Assembly: GCF_024166365.1 (NCBI RefSeq)
Contig: NC_064846.1
Span: 28,355,866-28,419,865, forward strand
Reading direction: 5' to 3'
Length of the DNA: 64,000 nt
Origin: Elephas maximus indicus
Lineage: Eukaryota; Chordata; Mammalia; Proboscidea; Elephantidae
Shown: piece after piece, positions 1 through 12,424 of the stretch
Position numbering within the stretch: position 1 is the first letter of the stretch
Layout of the letters: every line of letters begins with the position of its first letter
Notes under the pieces: generated by a model
Databases searched by the model: none
The model's input: only the letters and a program-made list of their open reading frames with translations
What the model was told of the DNA's origin: nothing
Made by a program: the position numbers and the translations under genes

Positions 1-1418
1 GAAAACTACAAAGTACTACTACAAGAAATTAAAAAGGACCTACTTAAGTGGAAAAACATACCTTGCTCATGGATAGGAAGACTTAACATAGTAAAAATGT
101 CTATTCTTACCAAAAAGCCATCTATACATACAATGCACTTCTGATCCAAAGTCCAATGTCATTTTTTAAGGTGATAGAGAAACAAATCACCAACTTCATA
201 TGGAAGGGAAAGAAGCCTCGGATAAGCAAAGCATTACTGAAAAAGAAGAAGAAAGTGGGAGGCCTCACTCTACCTGATTTCAGAACCTATTATACAGCCA
301 CAGTAGTCAAAACAGCCTGGTACTGGTACAACAACAGACACATAGACCAATGGAACAGAATTGAGAACCCAGATATAAATCCATCCACATATGAGCAGCT
401 GATATTTGATAAAGGACCAGTGTCAGTTAATTGGGGAAAAGATAGTCTTTTTAACAAATGGTGCTGGCATAACTGGATATCCATTTGCAAAAAAATGAAA
501 CAGGACCCATACCTCACACCATGCACAAAAACTACCTCCAAGTGGATCAAAGACGTAAACATAAAGACTAAAACGATAAAGATCATGGAAGAAAAAATAG
601 GGACAACCTTAGGAGCCCTAATACAAGGCATAAACAGAATACAAAACATTACCAAAAATGACAAAGAGAAACCCGATAACTGGGAGCTCCTACAAATCAA
701 ACACCTATGCTCATCTAAAGACTTCACCAAAAGAGTAAAAAGACCACCTACAGATTGGGAAAGAATTTTCAGCTATGACATCTCCGACCAGCGCCTGATC
801 TCTAAAATCTATATGATTCTGTCAAAACTCAACCACAAGAAGACAAACAACCCAATCAAGAAGTGGGCAAAGGATATGAACACACACTTCACTCAAGAAG
901 ATATTCAGGCAGCCAACAGATGCATGAGAAAATGCTCTCGATCATTAGCCATCAGAGAAATGCAAATTAAAACTACGATGAGATTCCATCTCACCCCAAC
1001 AAGGCTGGCATGAATCCAAAAAACACAAAATAATAAATGTTGGAGAGGCTGCGGAGAGATTGGAACTCTTATACACTGCTGGTGGGAATGTAAAATGGTA
1101 CAACCACTTTGGAAATCTATCTGGCATTATCTTAAACAGTTAGAAATAGAACTACCATACAACCCAGAAATCCCACTCCTCGGAATATACCCTAGAGAAA
1201 TAAGACCCTTCACACAAACAGATATATGCACACCCATGTTTATTGCAGCTCTGTTTACAATAGCAAAAAGCTGGAAGCAACCAAGGTGTCCATCAACGGA
1301 TGAATGGTTAAATCAATTGTGGTATATTCACACAATGGAATACTACGCATCGATAAAGAACAGTGACAAATCTCTGAAACATTCCATAACATGGAGGAAC
1401 CTGGAAGGCATTATGTGA
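1..1418 (+). pseudogene. L1 ORF2 C-terminal remnant
   Basis: This is the C-terminal part of the L1 ORF2 protein, after the reverse transcriptase. Frame 1 is open from base 1 but is lost by a frameshift around 110-160. Frame 3 then runs from about 156 to 1418 with a single internal stop, TGA at 1011-1013. The cysteine-rich C-terminal motif is intact: around 1041-1095 the frame reads CWRGCG, then LIHCWWECK, giving a C-x3-C-x7-H-x4-C arrangement. Stop and frameshift make it non-functional. The frame ends at 1418, a few residues short of the ORF2 end in other copies here, because of a substitution in the final codons. Confidence 0.9.
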
Positions 1419-1521
1419 CCGAAATTAATCAGAGGCAAAAGGACAAATATTGTATAAGACCACTATTATAAGATCTTGAGAAATAGTATAAACTGAGAAG
1501 AACACATACTTTTGTGGTTAC

Positions 1522-1549
1522 GAGGGGGGGGAGGGAGGGTGGGAGAGGG
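1522..1549 (+). other. G-rich tract of L1 3' UTR
   Basis: An uninterrupted run of G followed by several GGG/GGGA blocks, capable of forming a G-quadruplex. The same tract occurs at the equivalent place in the L1 at 40331-40360 and, as C-rich sequence, in the antisense copies near 16890-16915, 51090-51110 and 53980-54000. G-rich 3' UTR tracts are a known feature of mammalian L1. Confidence 0.7.
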
Positions 1550-2479
1550 TTTTTTTTACTGATTAATTAGTAGATAAGAACTGCTTTAGGTGAAAGGAAG
1601 GACAATACTCAACATATCGAAGGTCAACTCAACTGGACTGAACCAAAAGCAAAGAAGTTTCGGGGATAAACTGAATGCTTCAAAGGTCAGCGGAGCAAGG
1701 GCGGACGTTTGGGGACCATGGTTTAAGGGGACTTCTAAGTCAATTGGCAAAATAACTCTATTATGAAAACATTCTGCAACCCACTTTGAAATGTGGCATC
1801 TGGGGTTTTAAATGCTAACAAGCGGCCATCTAAGATGCATCAATTGGTCTCAACCCACCTGGAGCAAAGGAGAATGAAGAGCACCAAGGTCACACGATAA
1901 CTAACAGCCCAAGAGACAGAAAGGGCCACATGAACCAGAGACCTACATCATCCTGAGACCAGAAGAACTAGTTGGTGCCCGGCCACAACCGATGACTGCC
2001 CTGACAGGGAGCACAACAGAGAACCCCTGAGGGAGCAGGAGATCAGTGGGATGCAGACCCCAAATTCTCACAGAAAGACCATACTTAATGGTCTGACTGA
2101 GACTAGAGGAATCCCGGCGGTCATGGTCCCCAAACCTTCTGTTGGCCCAGGACAGGAACCATTCCCGAAGACAACCCATCAGACATGAAAAGGACTGGAC
2201 AGTGAGTAGGAGAGAGATGCTGATGAAGAGTGAGCTATTTGTATCAGGTGGACACTTGAGACTGTGTTGCCATCTCCTGTCTGGAGGGGGGGTGGGAGGA
2301 TAGAGAGAGTTGGAAGCTGGCAAAATTGTCATGAAAGGAGAGACTGGAAGGGCTGACTCATTAGGGGGAGAGCAAGTGGGAGTACGGAGTAAGGTGTATA
2401 TAAACTTGTATGTGACAGTTTGACTTGATTTGTAAACGTTCACTTGAAGCTCAATAAAGTTAATTAAAAAAAAAAAAGA

Positions 2480-2756
2480 TAGCTGAGATACCACCGAAAG
2501 AAGAGTATAACACCAGCAATAATTTGTGGTTATTTGCCAACATGTTTTGTGGAGAAGATATTCTGTGATATTATCCCTCTTGACATTTCTTTCTTAGGCA
2601 TTTTTGTGAGAGTTGCTTGTTGTGGTATATTCAGACTTAGGGAAAACCATAATTTTATAGGATTTTTGACTAGAGATAAATTCTTATCTCTGGCTTTATC
2701 TCATTTTCTCCTTACCATCCAGGTCTAACTAGTATTGGTAGGGGTTATTTTTGAGG
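2480..2756. other. Unassigned sequence
   Basis: AT-rich sequence between the young L1 tail and an ancient L1 3' end. It may be an older L1 3' UTR, but I see no firm match and no coding potential beyond short chance frames. Confidence 0.4.
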
Positions 2757-2880
2757 TGATGAAACTGTTATAAAATTGACTTTGGTGGTGATTGCACATA
2801 TGCATGAATATAATAAAGACCATTTAATTGCAAGTTTAAATGGATAAATTGCATCGTGTGTGAATTATATCTTCATGTAG
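2757..2880 (+). mobile_element. Ancient L1 (L1M-type) 3' end
   Basis: The wording of this stretch (GATGAAACTGTTATAAAATT, then TGGTGGTGATTGCACA, then ATGGATAAATTGCATCGTG) follows the well-known 3' UTR end of ancient mammalian L1M elements. It is diverged and has no remaining tail. Confidence 0.6.
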
Positions 2881-4673
<1,793 letters not shown>

Positions 4674-4761
4674 AGGACCCTGAGCACAGCAGGGGGCAGC
4701 TGGAAAGCTTGGAGCACAAGGGCACCAAGGGCAAGTGAAGTCATCCCTCAGTACAACCTTC

Positions 4762-4767
4762 AATAAA
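4762..4767 (+). promoter_or_regulatory. Polyadenylation signal AATAAA for ACTRT1
   Basis: Canonical AATAAA hexamer 89 bases after the ACTRT1 stop codon, followed by a GT/T-rich stretch (GTGTGTTGCCCTTTCTG) of the kind found downstream of cleavage sites. It implies a 3' UTR of roughly 110 bases. Confidence 0.75.
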
Positions 4768-5159
4768 GTGTGTTGCCCTTTCTGACAATGGTTCATTCTT
4801 GGTGGCACCAGAATAATTTCTGACCTTGGTATCGAGTCTTGAAGTGGTTCTGTTCCACCCTTCCCCTCCCATGTGCCTCATAAGTTGTCTTCTCCTGAGA
4901 AATCTTTGGGTTGTGAGTTGAGCCCATCACCTGCAGTTTGTAGTCAAAGCAGTTGATGGGCCCTGAAATCTGCATTGTAAACAAGTGTGTTGGGTGGTTC
5001 CAGAGACTCAGTGTCCAGGAGACACAGTCAGCAGGGGGAGCAGATGGGGATGAGGGGAGAGGAATACAAACAAGAATGTTACCTTGGTCATAGAGCTCAA
5101 CAAACCCTTTAGCTGCGTGGATCTTTACCACAATAGGACTGTTGCGTGACCAGGAGGGG
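4768..5159. other. 3' flank of ACTRT1, unassigned
   Basis: No repeat family recognised and no coding signal beyond chance frames. It separates the gene from decayed endogenous retrovirus sequence. Confidence 0.4.
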
Positions 5160-6039
5160 CAAGGAGTAACTATGGCTTTTGAGAGACTGGATTACAGGAT
5201 AGCAACAGGATCCTTATCATAGGAACCCATATTTGGTATGGCCAGGAGAACCAGTTAGAGACCACATTTAGTGAGAAGCAACATGATAAGATAAGAGTGG
5301 CCCTGTCAAAAACTGGGTGGAAGGGAAACTAGGAGAAAGTAATAGATACTGAGGCAGCAAACTGTGTATATGTTGAATTGGCCGTATGGTAGGTGATGAC
5401 CTGGGAAGGCATATCTAATAAGTGGAATACACTAGTTATTTGGGAAGCCCTGGGAAATAATTTTAAGGATACTGAATTGACTGGACATGGCTTTGGGCAA
5501 CTGATACTGTGAAGAAAAACCCTATAAGACGGAAGTTGACTAAACAACAATTTAAGCTAAGTGTGAAAGCCATAGGCCATCCTTATACCATATAGAGACT
5601 TCCATCTCCTACAGCATAAGAGCAGAAAACACTGAAAGCCAGCCCTAGAGTATAATCATAAGAGTAGCAGGGATCCAGAAAAAATTGAATTCCCAATCCC
5701 AGCAGCTCAGTTATCCCAAGATTAGAACCCAGAAGGGGAACTGACATATGGATGGGTCCAACAGTATTGATGCACTCAAAATTTTGAAATCCGAGATTCT
5801 CAAGTTAACAGTGATACTTTGGGATCTGAAGTGATACTCTGAGATCTGAAGTGTTATCATGGTTCCCTTGTTAGAGAAGGAACATATGGGGGCCAAGCAA
5901 TAATTGGAATTGTGGACCAGATCTGGCTCATAGTGGACCCATTGGGTCCACAAACACATACCGTGGTCATCTCTTCAGTCCCCATATGTGTAAATTGGAA
6001 TTACAATTGGCCTGTGACCAATTCCTTGGCTTGTGGCCT

Positions 6040-6500
6040 CTCAAAATGCCTTCCTCTAGCTGTGTTATTCAGGTTTCTACAAGAACCAGATAACAAGATT
6101 AGATTAAACATGCAAAGATTTTATTAGGGGAAATGCCTGTTAGAGAAATGGTGAGGGAGCTAGGGAAGAATGAGAGAGCTGTCAGACCAGAATGTAAGTC
6201 TAACTCCAAGTGAAGGAAAGGGAATAAAGGTTGAATGGAAGGATCTTAGACTGCCATGCAGTTTAAGAAGTTTTCATCAAACCTTTCAGGGAGTCCTCAA
6301 GTTGGCCTACAAAGTAGTCTCATGATTCCCAGGAGCAGATCTGCCTTAAAACCCCCACCATACTCAGTCATTGACAGGGAGTAGCCTGTGTGAAATGTGA
6401 CCTTGGAATAAATGTGGTGATCTATCTCATAGAGCAGTAGCTGAAGTTCTTGATCAGTCATGCTCCCTGTGTTGGAAATCTGTCAGGCGCATTCTTCTGG
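6040..6500. other. Possible LTR-like insertion inside ERV-L pol
   Basis: The ERV-L resemblance stops near 6000 and resumes near 6500 at a point that should be only about 100 bases further on. The extra sequence of about 400 bases is therefore probably an insertion. Its identity is not recognised; a degenerate LTR is a guess based on size and composition. Confidence 0.3.
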
Positions 6501-6664
6501 TCTCCATACAAGCCAAGGAAATTAGTCAAAAGCAAAATTGCATCTGGGGAGGAAGGTGGCAGAGATTAGTGCAATCCCTGAAGACCTAAAGAATGTTGAG
6601 GTGATTGATGGTCTTCATTTATTTTACTGCTCTGACTCATACAAAAGCTAGACTAACCCCATAG

Positions 6665-6830
6665 CAAAACCAAACCAAACCCATTGCCATTGAATCTATT
6701 CCAACTCGTAGCGACCCTATAGGACAGAGTAGAACTACCCAATAAGCCTTCCAAGGAGCAGCTGGTGGATTTGAACTGCTGACCTTTTGGTTACCAGCCA
6801 AGCTCTTAACCACTGTGCCACCAGAGCTCC
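6665..6830 (-). mobile_element. AfroSINE
   Basis: About 166 bp. On the minus strand it starts GGAGCTCTGGTGGCACAGTG (tRNA-like A box), has a degenerate B box GGTCAGCAGTTCAAA, and ends in a tail resembling the RTE 3' end followed by an A/C-rich run. Flanks carry a 15-base target-site duplication with two mismatches: AGACTAACCCCATAG at 6650-6664 and AGACTAATCCTATAG at 6831-6845. It sits inside the ERV-L remnant. Confidence 0.9.
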
Positions 6831-8395
6831 AGACTAATCCTATAGAAAAAAAAAAATCCTATAGGATGACTTAAATTTATACTTCAGATAAGCATATCCC
6901 CAATTGCACCTGCTTTGCTAGTTGTGGTATTAAGTACATGGCTTTCAGCCACTAATCTGTTGAATTTGTTTTGTTATATCCTTATAAAAAAGGAGCACTA
7001 GGAACAGTTTTAATTCACTTGGAATGGACAGGAGTATAAATTTATGTGAACTGTCTCACCCTCTGTAATAAAGTAGTCTAAAGGGATCTGGGCCCTCTGT
7101 ACATCATTGATTATAGGACATTTTTTCCAATGCCATAATTCTTTGGAGTATAAGAAAAAGAAATGGCATATATGTTAGAGATTTTGGCCTGATGCCTGTG
7201 CTCAAGAGGGTGAGAGATAAACCTAAAATGATTCAGAGGCTTGCAACATACCTGGAGTTTTAGGGGATCCAAGGGTCTGTGACATGCTGGACATCTTCAA
7301 ATTAAAGGACACATCATTATGTCTTGTAACTCCCACCACTGAGAGGGAAACATAACGCTAGATAGGGTCTGGAAGAAGTATATCTCACACTTAGAGATAC
7401 TGCTCCAGTCAATATACTGAATTACACGAAAGGTAGTCAGTTTGAGTGGCGCCCAGAGCAAGAGACCATTTTGCTGTAGTGCAAGGGACCCTGATGCTTG
7501 GGTCATATGACTTAGTGGAGCCTATGGTATTAGAGTTATTGGTGGTGGGAAAAGACACAGTGTGGAAATTATGGTGAATTTCAATAGGAGGATCACAGTA
7601 TAGAATCCCTAGATTTCTGGATCAGTACAATACAGTATTCAGCACTGAAGTATACAATATAAACCATTTGAAAAATGATCCTTTTCGCGGGTAGAAACAG
7701 AGCAGCTCATCACAGAATTTCTAGTGGTTACTTGGTGTTTGGTTGTGGTAATCCCTTAATCTGTATACTTAAGGTTTGTGTACTTTTTGCATAGGTGTTA
7801 CACTTTAATGAAAATTTCAAAATACAAGTTGTAAACTAGAAGTATATACGATACACTTTTCCAACAAATTTATAATCACCAGGGGAACTCCTATGACTCA
7901 GTAAGAAAAATAAAGCTCACTCAACAGAAAATGGGGCAAAAAACAATAGCAAGCATTTCACAGGTGAGATAGTATAAATACTAATGAATATAAAAAGAAC
8001 CAACCTTATTAATAATTAAGAAAATTGGAATTAAAAATATGATACAACACAATTTCAGATCTACCAAATACACAAAATTTCAAAATACAAGTCATATAAC
8101 ACCAAGTGCTGTGGAGGGTATGGAGGAGGACTTATCATTTAATGGTGCTTATGGGACTTTAATTGGCACAATCAGTTCTGAAAATAATTGGATATTACCT
8201 AATAAAGCTAAATATTTTAATAATCTATGACCCAGTGATCCCTCACCTGGGCATTTTCCTTAGAGAAAATCTTACACATGTGTAAACTCTGAGAGAAATG
8301 CAGAATATTTGTAGCAATACTATTTTTAATAGCAAAAAAAGGGAAGATTTTTTGAAATTTTTTCAAATTTTCATCAACAGGAGAATGGATAATAC

Positions 8396-8482
8396 ATTTT
8401 ATTTAATTTATATAAATAAATAAATATGTGTATATAAAATACATAAATACATATAAATGTATTTATGCATTATATATATATG
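8396..8482. repeat. AT-rich simple sequence
   Basis: Runs of TAAATAAATA, TATATAAAAT and TATATATATA within the ancient L1 region; low complexity. Confidence 0.8.
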
Positions 8483-8724
8483 ATGGATTGCCACACAGCA
8501 CTGAAAATAAATGAAATAAAACTACATGCATCAATGTCAATAGGTCTTTAACACACCATCTTGAGCGAAAAAAAAAAATCTAATCTCAGGAGAATAAGTG
8601 CACTATAATTGCATTTATGTAAATTTCAGAAGCAGGCAAAACTCAACAGAGTATTGTTTAGTGTCACATATATAGGTTAAATTTTAGAAAGGAAAAACTG
8701 AAAAGCTTGACAATTTTCAGAATA

Positions 8725-8832
8725 AAACTCACTGCCGTTGAGTTAAATCCTGACTGAGCAGCTGGTGGGTTCGAACTGCTGACCTTTCAGTTAGCAGCCG
8801 AGCACTTACCGACTGTGCCACCAGGGCTCCTT
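8725..8832 (-). mobile_element. AfroSINE, internally deleted
   Basis: A SINE of about 108 bp lacking roughly 50 bases of the central region found in the other copies, while both ends remain. It is flanked by a perfect 13-base target-site duplication, AATTTTCAGAATA, at 8712-8724 and 8833-8845. The A-box and B-box remnants (GGTGGCACAGT; GGTCAGCAGTTCGAA on the minus strand) are readable. Confidence 0.88.
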
Positions 8833-8905
8833 AATTTTCAGAATAGTGGCTATGTATAGATTGATGGAGTGTGATGAGGTCTGCAAGTGGTGTATAAAGA
8901 TGTCT

Positions 8906-10640
8906 TAGTTTAGCTTCCCCCAAAGCAGAGCCTGAAACAACTACTCTTTTCCAAATGGTTATTGGGGGATTCTCTCAGGAGAAGGGGAGTAAGGGAAGCA
9001 AGATAGGATAGAGGAAAAAAGATAAACAGGAATTTGGATCTCCACTGGAGACTAGCTTAAGTATGATCCCATAAGGATGCTCTAGAGTGAAAAATTGTAC
9101 CACAGAATGGGTCCCAACTGAGAGGAAGTGGGTTGGCTTTTTGTTCTGTCAGTCATCGGTCAAGGTCAGCCTTTTATGGGGGAGGGGGTGTGGTATAGCC
9201 TCAAGGGTGGGCAGGCTCTCATTTGTATCACTCTGAGAAAGTGGCAGGTGTGTGTTGTTATAAACCAAAGCTCACAGCAGATGGAGGATGGGTACACCAG
9301 CCATTAAAGGGGACCTCCTTTTTTTTCAATAGGTGTCAATGGCATCTGCTAAGGCTTACCCCTTGCTTGTCTAAGAACCACTGATTTCTCAAAAGAGCTT
9401 TACTCCATACAAGCACAGCTCCTCTAGGATTCTGGTTGGTCATAATTTCTGGGAAATTTTTCAAAAAGAGAGCCAATAGGACAAATTAGAGCACTCAGTG
9501 CTTCAGTTGGTCCTAGCGCCATAACTGATACTCAGCATCTCTCTCCCCTACCACTCATTTTATGTTTTCCTTCCTTTATTGCTAGCAATTCTGCTGGTCT
9601 AGGTGATTTGCCCAGTCGTTTGACTCAAACCCTGAAGACTTACAGATAAATCTTGGTATGGAAGTAACAAAAGATGTCCTACTGGATTACCTGAGTGTTA
9701 AACATATTCCTTCTTGCCCTATTTTTGTATCAACCCTATGTACTCATAACGATCAAGGCCATTTACCTTTGCCATCATAGTAAATCCTTAATGTCCTTGT
9801 TTGTCTGTTGGCACTAGGACCTCAAAGTGATCTGGATAGATTTCAGTTTAATAGGCTTGTTACTGTGTACCATGGTATAAGTGACCCCCTTCTGGGAACC
9901 AAAATCTCTAGACGCAATAGGTGTACAGGTTGTAGATAGCACAAGTTCCTGAAGTGGGTCACTAGGAATGATTGAGTGGGGCCACACCTACTTCCATTTC
10001 TTGGCTCCTGGATCAGAGTAGTCTGTCTATTGGAGATACAACACCATCCAATAGGCATTGGATTATCGCGTATATGGCATTCTGAAGGATGGTGCCCTGT
10101 TCTAACCAGATATTATCTTTAAACTGGCAATTCAGCTGTGCCATCTAGAAAATTTTCCAATGATCCATTAGGATAGTACAGTATGTGATATGATTAGTAT
10201 ATCCGAAGGTTACGTGCCCACCGTCACACCTCCTTTGTTGTAAAGGTCTGAGGTGAAGTCATTCAGTATCCCATGCTAGTTATCTTTTGATAAGTGTCCT
10301 CAGATAATGATGCCAGCTGAGGCACTGCTGGAAAGAAAAGCAAACCTAATTCCAGAACATATGTCAATTCCAATTAGCATGAAATATTGCCTTTTCTGGA
10401 GTAGAAGAAGCTCAATATAATCAACTGATGGTCAAGTGACTTGTTGGTCTCCTTACAGGATGGTACTATACCAGTGGCTCAACACTGGTCTCTATTACTG
10501 GCAAGGTCTGGCTGTTACTGACTGGGAGAGAATACTTAGTGGAAGGTGCTTGAGAAAGGCTCAAGTCAACAGGCTTAACTCAATAGAACTGCCGCATTGA
10601 AGTCACATTTTATAACCACTTTAAATTGGAGTACAGAAGT
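8906..10640 (-). mobile_element. Decayed ERV-L endogenous retrovirus, antisense (LTR-like and integrase region)
   Basis: 8906-9330 looks like an antisense LTR: it begins near a TTAGCTTCCCCCAAAGCAGA motif and is followed by a purine/pyrimidine-rich boundary. About 9340-10640 resembles antisense ERV-L internal sequence. On the minus strand the stretch around 10330-10385 reads as a degenerate integrase-core segment. All frames are broken. The orientation is opposite to the ERV-L piece at 5160-7625, so it is either a second provirus or an inverted part of the same one. Confidence 0.5.
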
Positions 10641-10861
10641 TTTTCAACATATTTAAATGTGCAGGGTCCAAAATTATGAGACTCTCAGTTGATATAGATT
10701 TCAGACAGTAGGCTGAGGGGGGGCTTATTAGGGTTGTATTTATTTCCATCTCTGCTTACATAACTCCAGCCTGAGTCAATTCATTTTTTGTAGAGCTTTA
10801 CTGAAAACAGGAAAAATATCAACAACATAACAGAATTCTGTATTGTTTCAATATTTTCTTC
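10641..10861. other. Unassigned sequence
   Basis: No firm repeat assignment and no coding signal; it sits between the ERV-L remnant and the hAT element. Confidence 0.35.
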
Positions 10862-11085
10862 TAGCAAAAGAATCAGTAAACTACAGCCCACAGGCCAGCT
10901 TCCTGTTTTTGTAAATAAAGTTTTATTGGAACACAGCCATGTACATTAAATACTGTCTATGGCTGCTTTTGCACTAAAACACCAGAGTTGAGCAGTTATG
11001 ACAGAGATGGTATGTCCAGCAAATCTAAAATATTTACTATAGGCCTTTTAAGAAAGATTTTACTGACCCTTGCTCTAGATTTGGA
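10862..11085 (+). mobile_element. hAT-type DNA transposon fossil (Charlie/MER1-like)
   Basis: Non-autonomous DNA transposon remnant. It contains the hallmark stretches AAAGTTTTATTGGAACACAG, CTGTCTATGGCTGCTTTTGC and AAAATATTTACTATAGGCC, with degenerate terminal repeats near both ends. Internally deleted relative to longer family members. No transposase coding. Confidence 0.75.
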
Positions 11086-11144
11086 ATTAGCTCTAACTTC
11101 AAATTAATCCAGAATTCAGTCATTTCTCATTACTTCCACTGCTA
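11086..11144. other. Unassigned sequence
   Basis: Short stretch between two ancient repeats; nothing recognised. Confidence 0.3.
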
Positions 11145-11440
11145 CCACCCTGGTCTAAACCAGCAATAACTTCTGTCATAATAATCGATGTATAGCCTCA
11201 TGCTTCCACCTCTGGGCTTCTGTTCCCTCTCCTTGGACTGATCTTTGCCGAGATATCCACATGGCTAACTTCCTAAACTTCAGGTCTTTACTCAAATGTT
11301 ACCTTTTCAATGAGCCTTTTCATGACCATTTTCTTTCAAGTTTCAACCTCCATTCCTTGGCACTCTGTTAACTATGTTTCTCCATAGTTCTTGCTGTAAC
11401 TATTGACATTTCTCTTATTTATTTTTTTATTGTTGTGATG
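11145..11440 (-). mobile_element. L2 (LINE-2) 3' end fragment, antisense
   Basis: The plus strand carries the familiar antisense L2 wording: TGTTCCCTCTCCTTGGACTG, ACATGGCTAACTTCCTAAAC, AGGTCTTTACTCAAATGTTA, followed by a 'gagccttttcatgacca' segment. Ancient and diverged. Confidence 0.7.
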
Positions 11441-11461
11441 CTTCCTGAGGGAATGTATTAT

Positions 11462-11520
11462 TAATTCCTTCTTTCCTTCCTTCCTACCGACCTTCGTTCC
11501 TTCCTCTCTTTCTCTCCCTT
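11462..11520. repeat. Polypyrimidine (TTCC)n-like tract
   Basis: Imperfect TTCCTTCC/TTTC repeats, low complexity. Confidence 0.8.
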
Positions 11521-11995
11521 TGTTTTCTAATGTTGTATTCTCAAAGCTTATACCAATGCCCTACACAAAAGAAATACTACACAAAATTTGTTGTATGAAT
11601 CATTTAAGCAAGCAGGTGCCTATAAATAAGTTCTACTCCCCACAATTTAGCCACATAGAAGAAACCCCTCTTGGTAGGAGAAGTTGAAATCTAAACATAA
11701 AGAAAAGCAAAGACAAAAGGAAAAAGAGAAAATCAAGTGAGAAAGAGCAGAAGAGAAAGAAAATGGATCACTTACCTTGAAACCCTAGAGTTGCTGGAGT
11801 TAACTCAAACATTGTAGTATTCTTAGATATATAGTACAACAAATTTTTCAATTTTTTAATGTTACCTACGCTGTTTTAAGTTGATTCTTCATATGTACAA
11901 ATGAATTATTATGACTAACATAGTCGTATTCATGACATCATCTTGTTTAAAATCATCTTGTTTATCATAGAAAAATTGTTAAATACTGATAAGTA
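11521..11995. other. Unassigned AT-rich sequence
   Basis: Contains a purine-rich stretch at about 11695-11765 and otherwise AT-rich sequence; no gene or repeat family recognised. Confidence 0.35.
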
Positions 11996-12052
11996 AAATT
12001 ATATATACACACACATAGTATGCACACATATATAGTATATATACACACATAT
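11996..12052. repeat. (TA)/(CA) simple repeat
   Basis: Alternating TATATACACACACA and TATATAGTATATATACACAC blocks. Confidence 0.8.
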
Positions 12053-12232
12053 AGTAGAGGGTCAGTGAAAAAGAGGAAGACCCTCAATGAGATGTATTGA
12101 CACAGTGGCTGCAACAAACAGCTCAAAGTATCAATTGTGAGGCTGGTGCAGGACAAGGCAGTGTTTTGTTCCGTTGTACATAGGGTTGCTATGGGTCTGA
12201 ATCGACTTGACAGTACCTAACCAACAACAGCA
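12053..12232 (+). mobile_element. RTE retrotransposon, 3' end only
   Basis: A 5'-truncated RTE (BovB-like) copy covering the last 180 bases: the end of the coding region (GAGGGTCAGTGAAAAAGAGG) through to the terminal motif CCTAACCAACAACAGCAGC. No intact frame. Confidence 0.85.
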
Positions 12233-12424
12233 GCATACACACGTAATGGAGTATATGGAATATTACACCTGATAATTTAAAATACACTTTCTTTTTCAGC
12301 TTATGTATCATTTATGAAAACTGACAATGACTAAAACATAAATCACGTCTCATTAGTCTGAGAAACCATTGTGTAGCAATATTTCCTTACCATAATTCAA
12401 TGAAAATTGGAAAAAAAATACAAC
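12233..12424. other. Unassigned sequence
   Basis: AT-rich stretch between the RTE tail and the start of the nested L1 block; no feature seen. Confidence 0.35.

Larger units (their letters stand above)
1..2479 (+). mobile_element. L1 retrotransposon, 3' part (young subfamily)
   Basis: The 3' portion of a LINE-1 starts upstream of the window and ends in an A-rich tail near 2467-2478. It holds the ORF2 C-terminal coding region (to 1418) and a roughly 1 kb 3' UTR with a G-rich tract at 1522-1549. The segment from 421 to the tail is closely similar, in reverse orientation, to the L1 at 53046-55103, so both belong to one recent subfamily. The 5' flank is outside the window, so no target-site duplication can be checked. 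Confidence 0.93.
5160..7625 (+). mobile_element. Decayed ERV-L endogenous retrovirus, sense (protease to RNase H region)
   Basis: Old class III (ERV-L) internal sequence with many stops and gaps. About 5930-6000 resembles the end of the protease region. About 6500-6640 resembles the start of reverse transcriptase, and 6960-7620 resembles reverse transcriptase to RNase H; a short readable piece, FTWNGQ, lies at 7014-7031. The segment is interrupted by an AfroSINE at 6665-6830 and probably by an LTR-like insertion near 6040-6500. It is a fossil with no intact frame. The left edge is uncertain; 5160-5700 is assigned only by continuity. Confidence 0.6.
7626..8905 (+). mobile_element. Ancient L1 fragments (L1M-type), sense
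   Basis: 7690-7820 resembles an L1 3' end finishing in a diverged adenylation site. 7850-8905 resembles the ORF2 C-terminal coding region and 3' UTR of an ancient L1, with recognisable spans such as the GGCAAAAAACAATAGCAAGC stretch and the ACTGAAAATAAATGAAATAA stretch. All frames are destroyed. An AfroSINE is inserted at 8725-8832. Confidence 0.55.

Noticed and set aside
6760-6830. tRNA gene candidate (A and B boxes)
   Set aside because: The boxes belong to the AfroSINE head; no cloverleaf or anticodon stem of a real tRNA.
5160-10640. A domesticated retroviral gene
   Set aside because: No frame of meaningful length survives in either ERV-L segment; everything is broken by stops and gaps.
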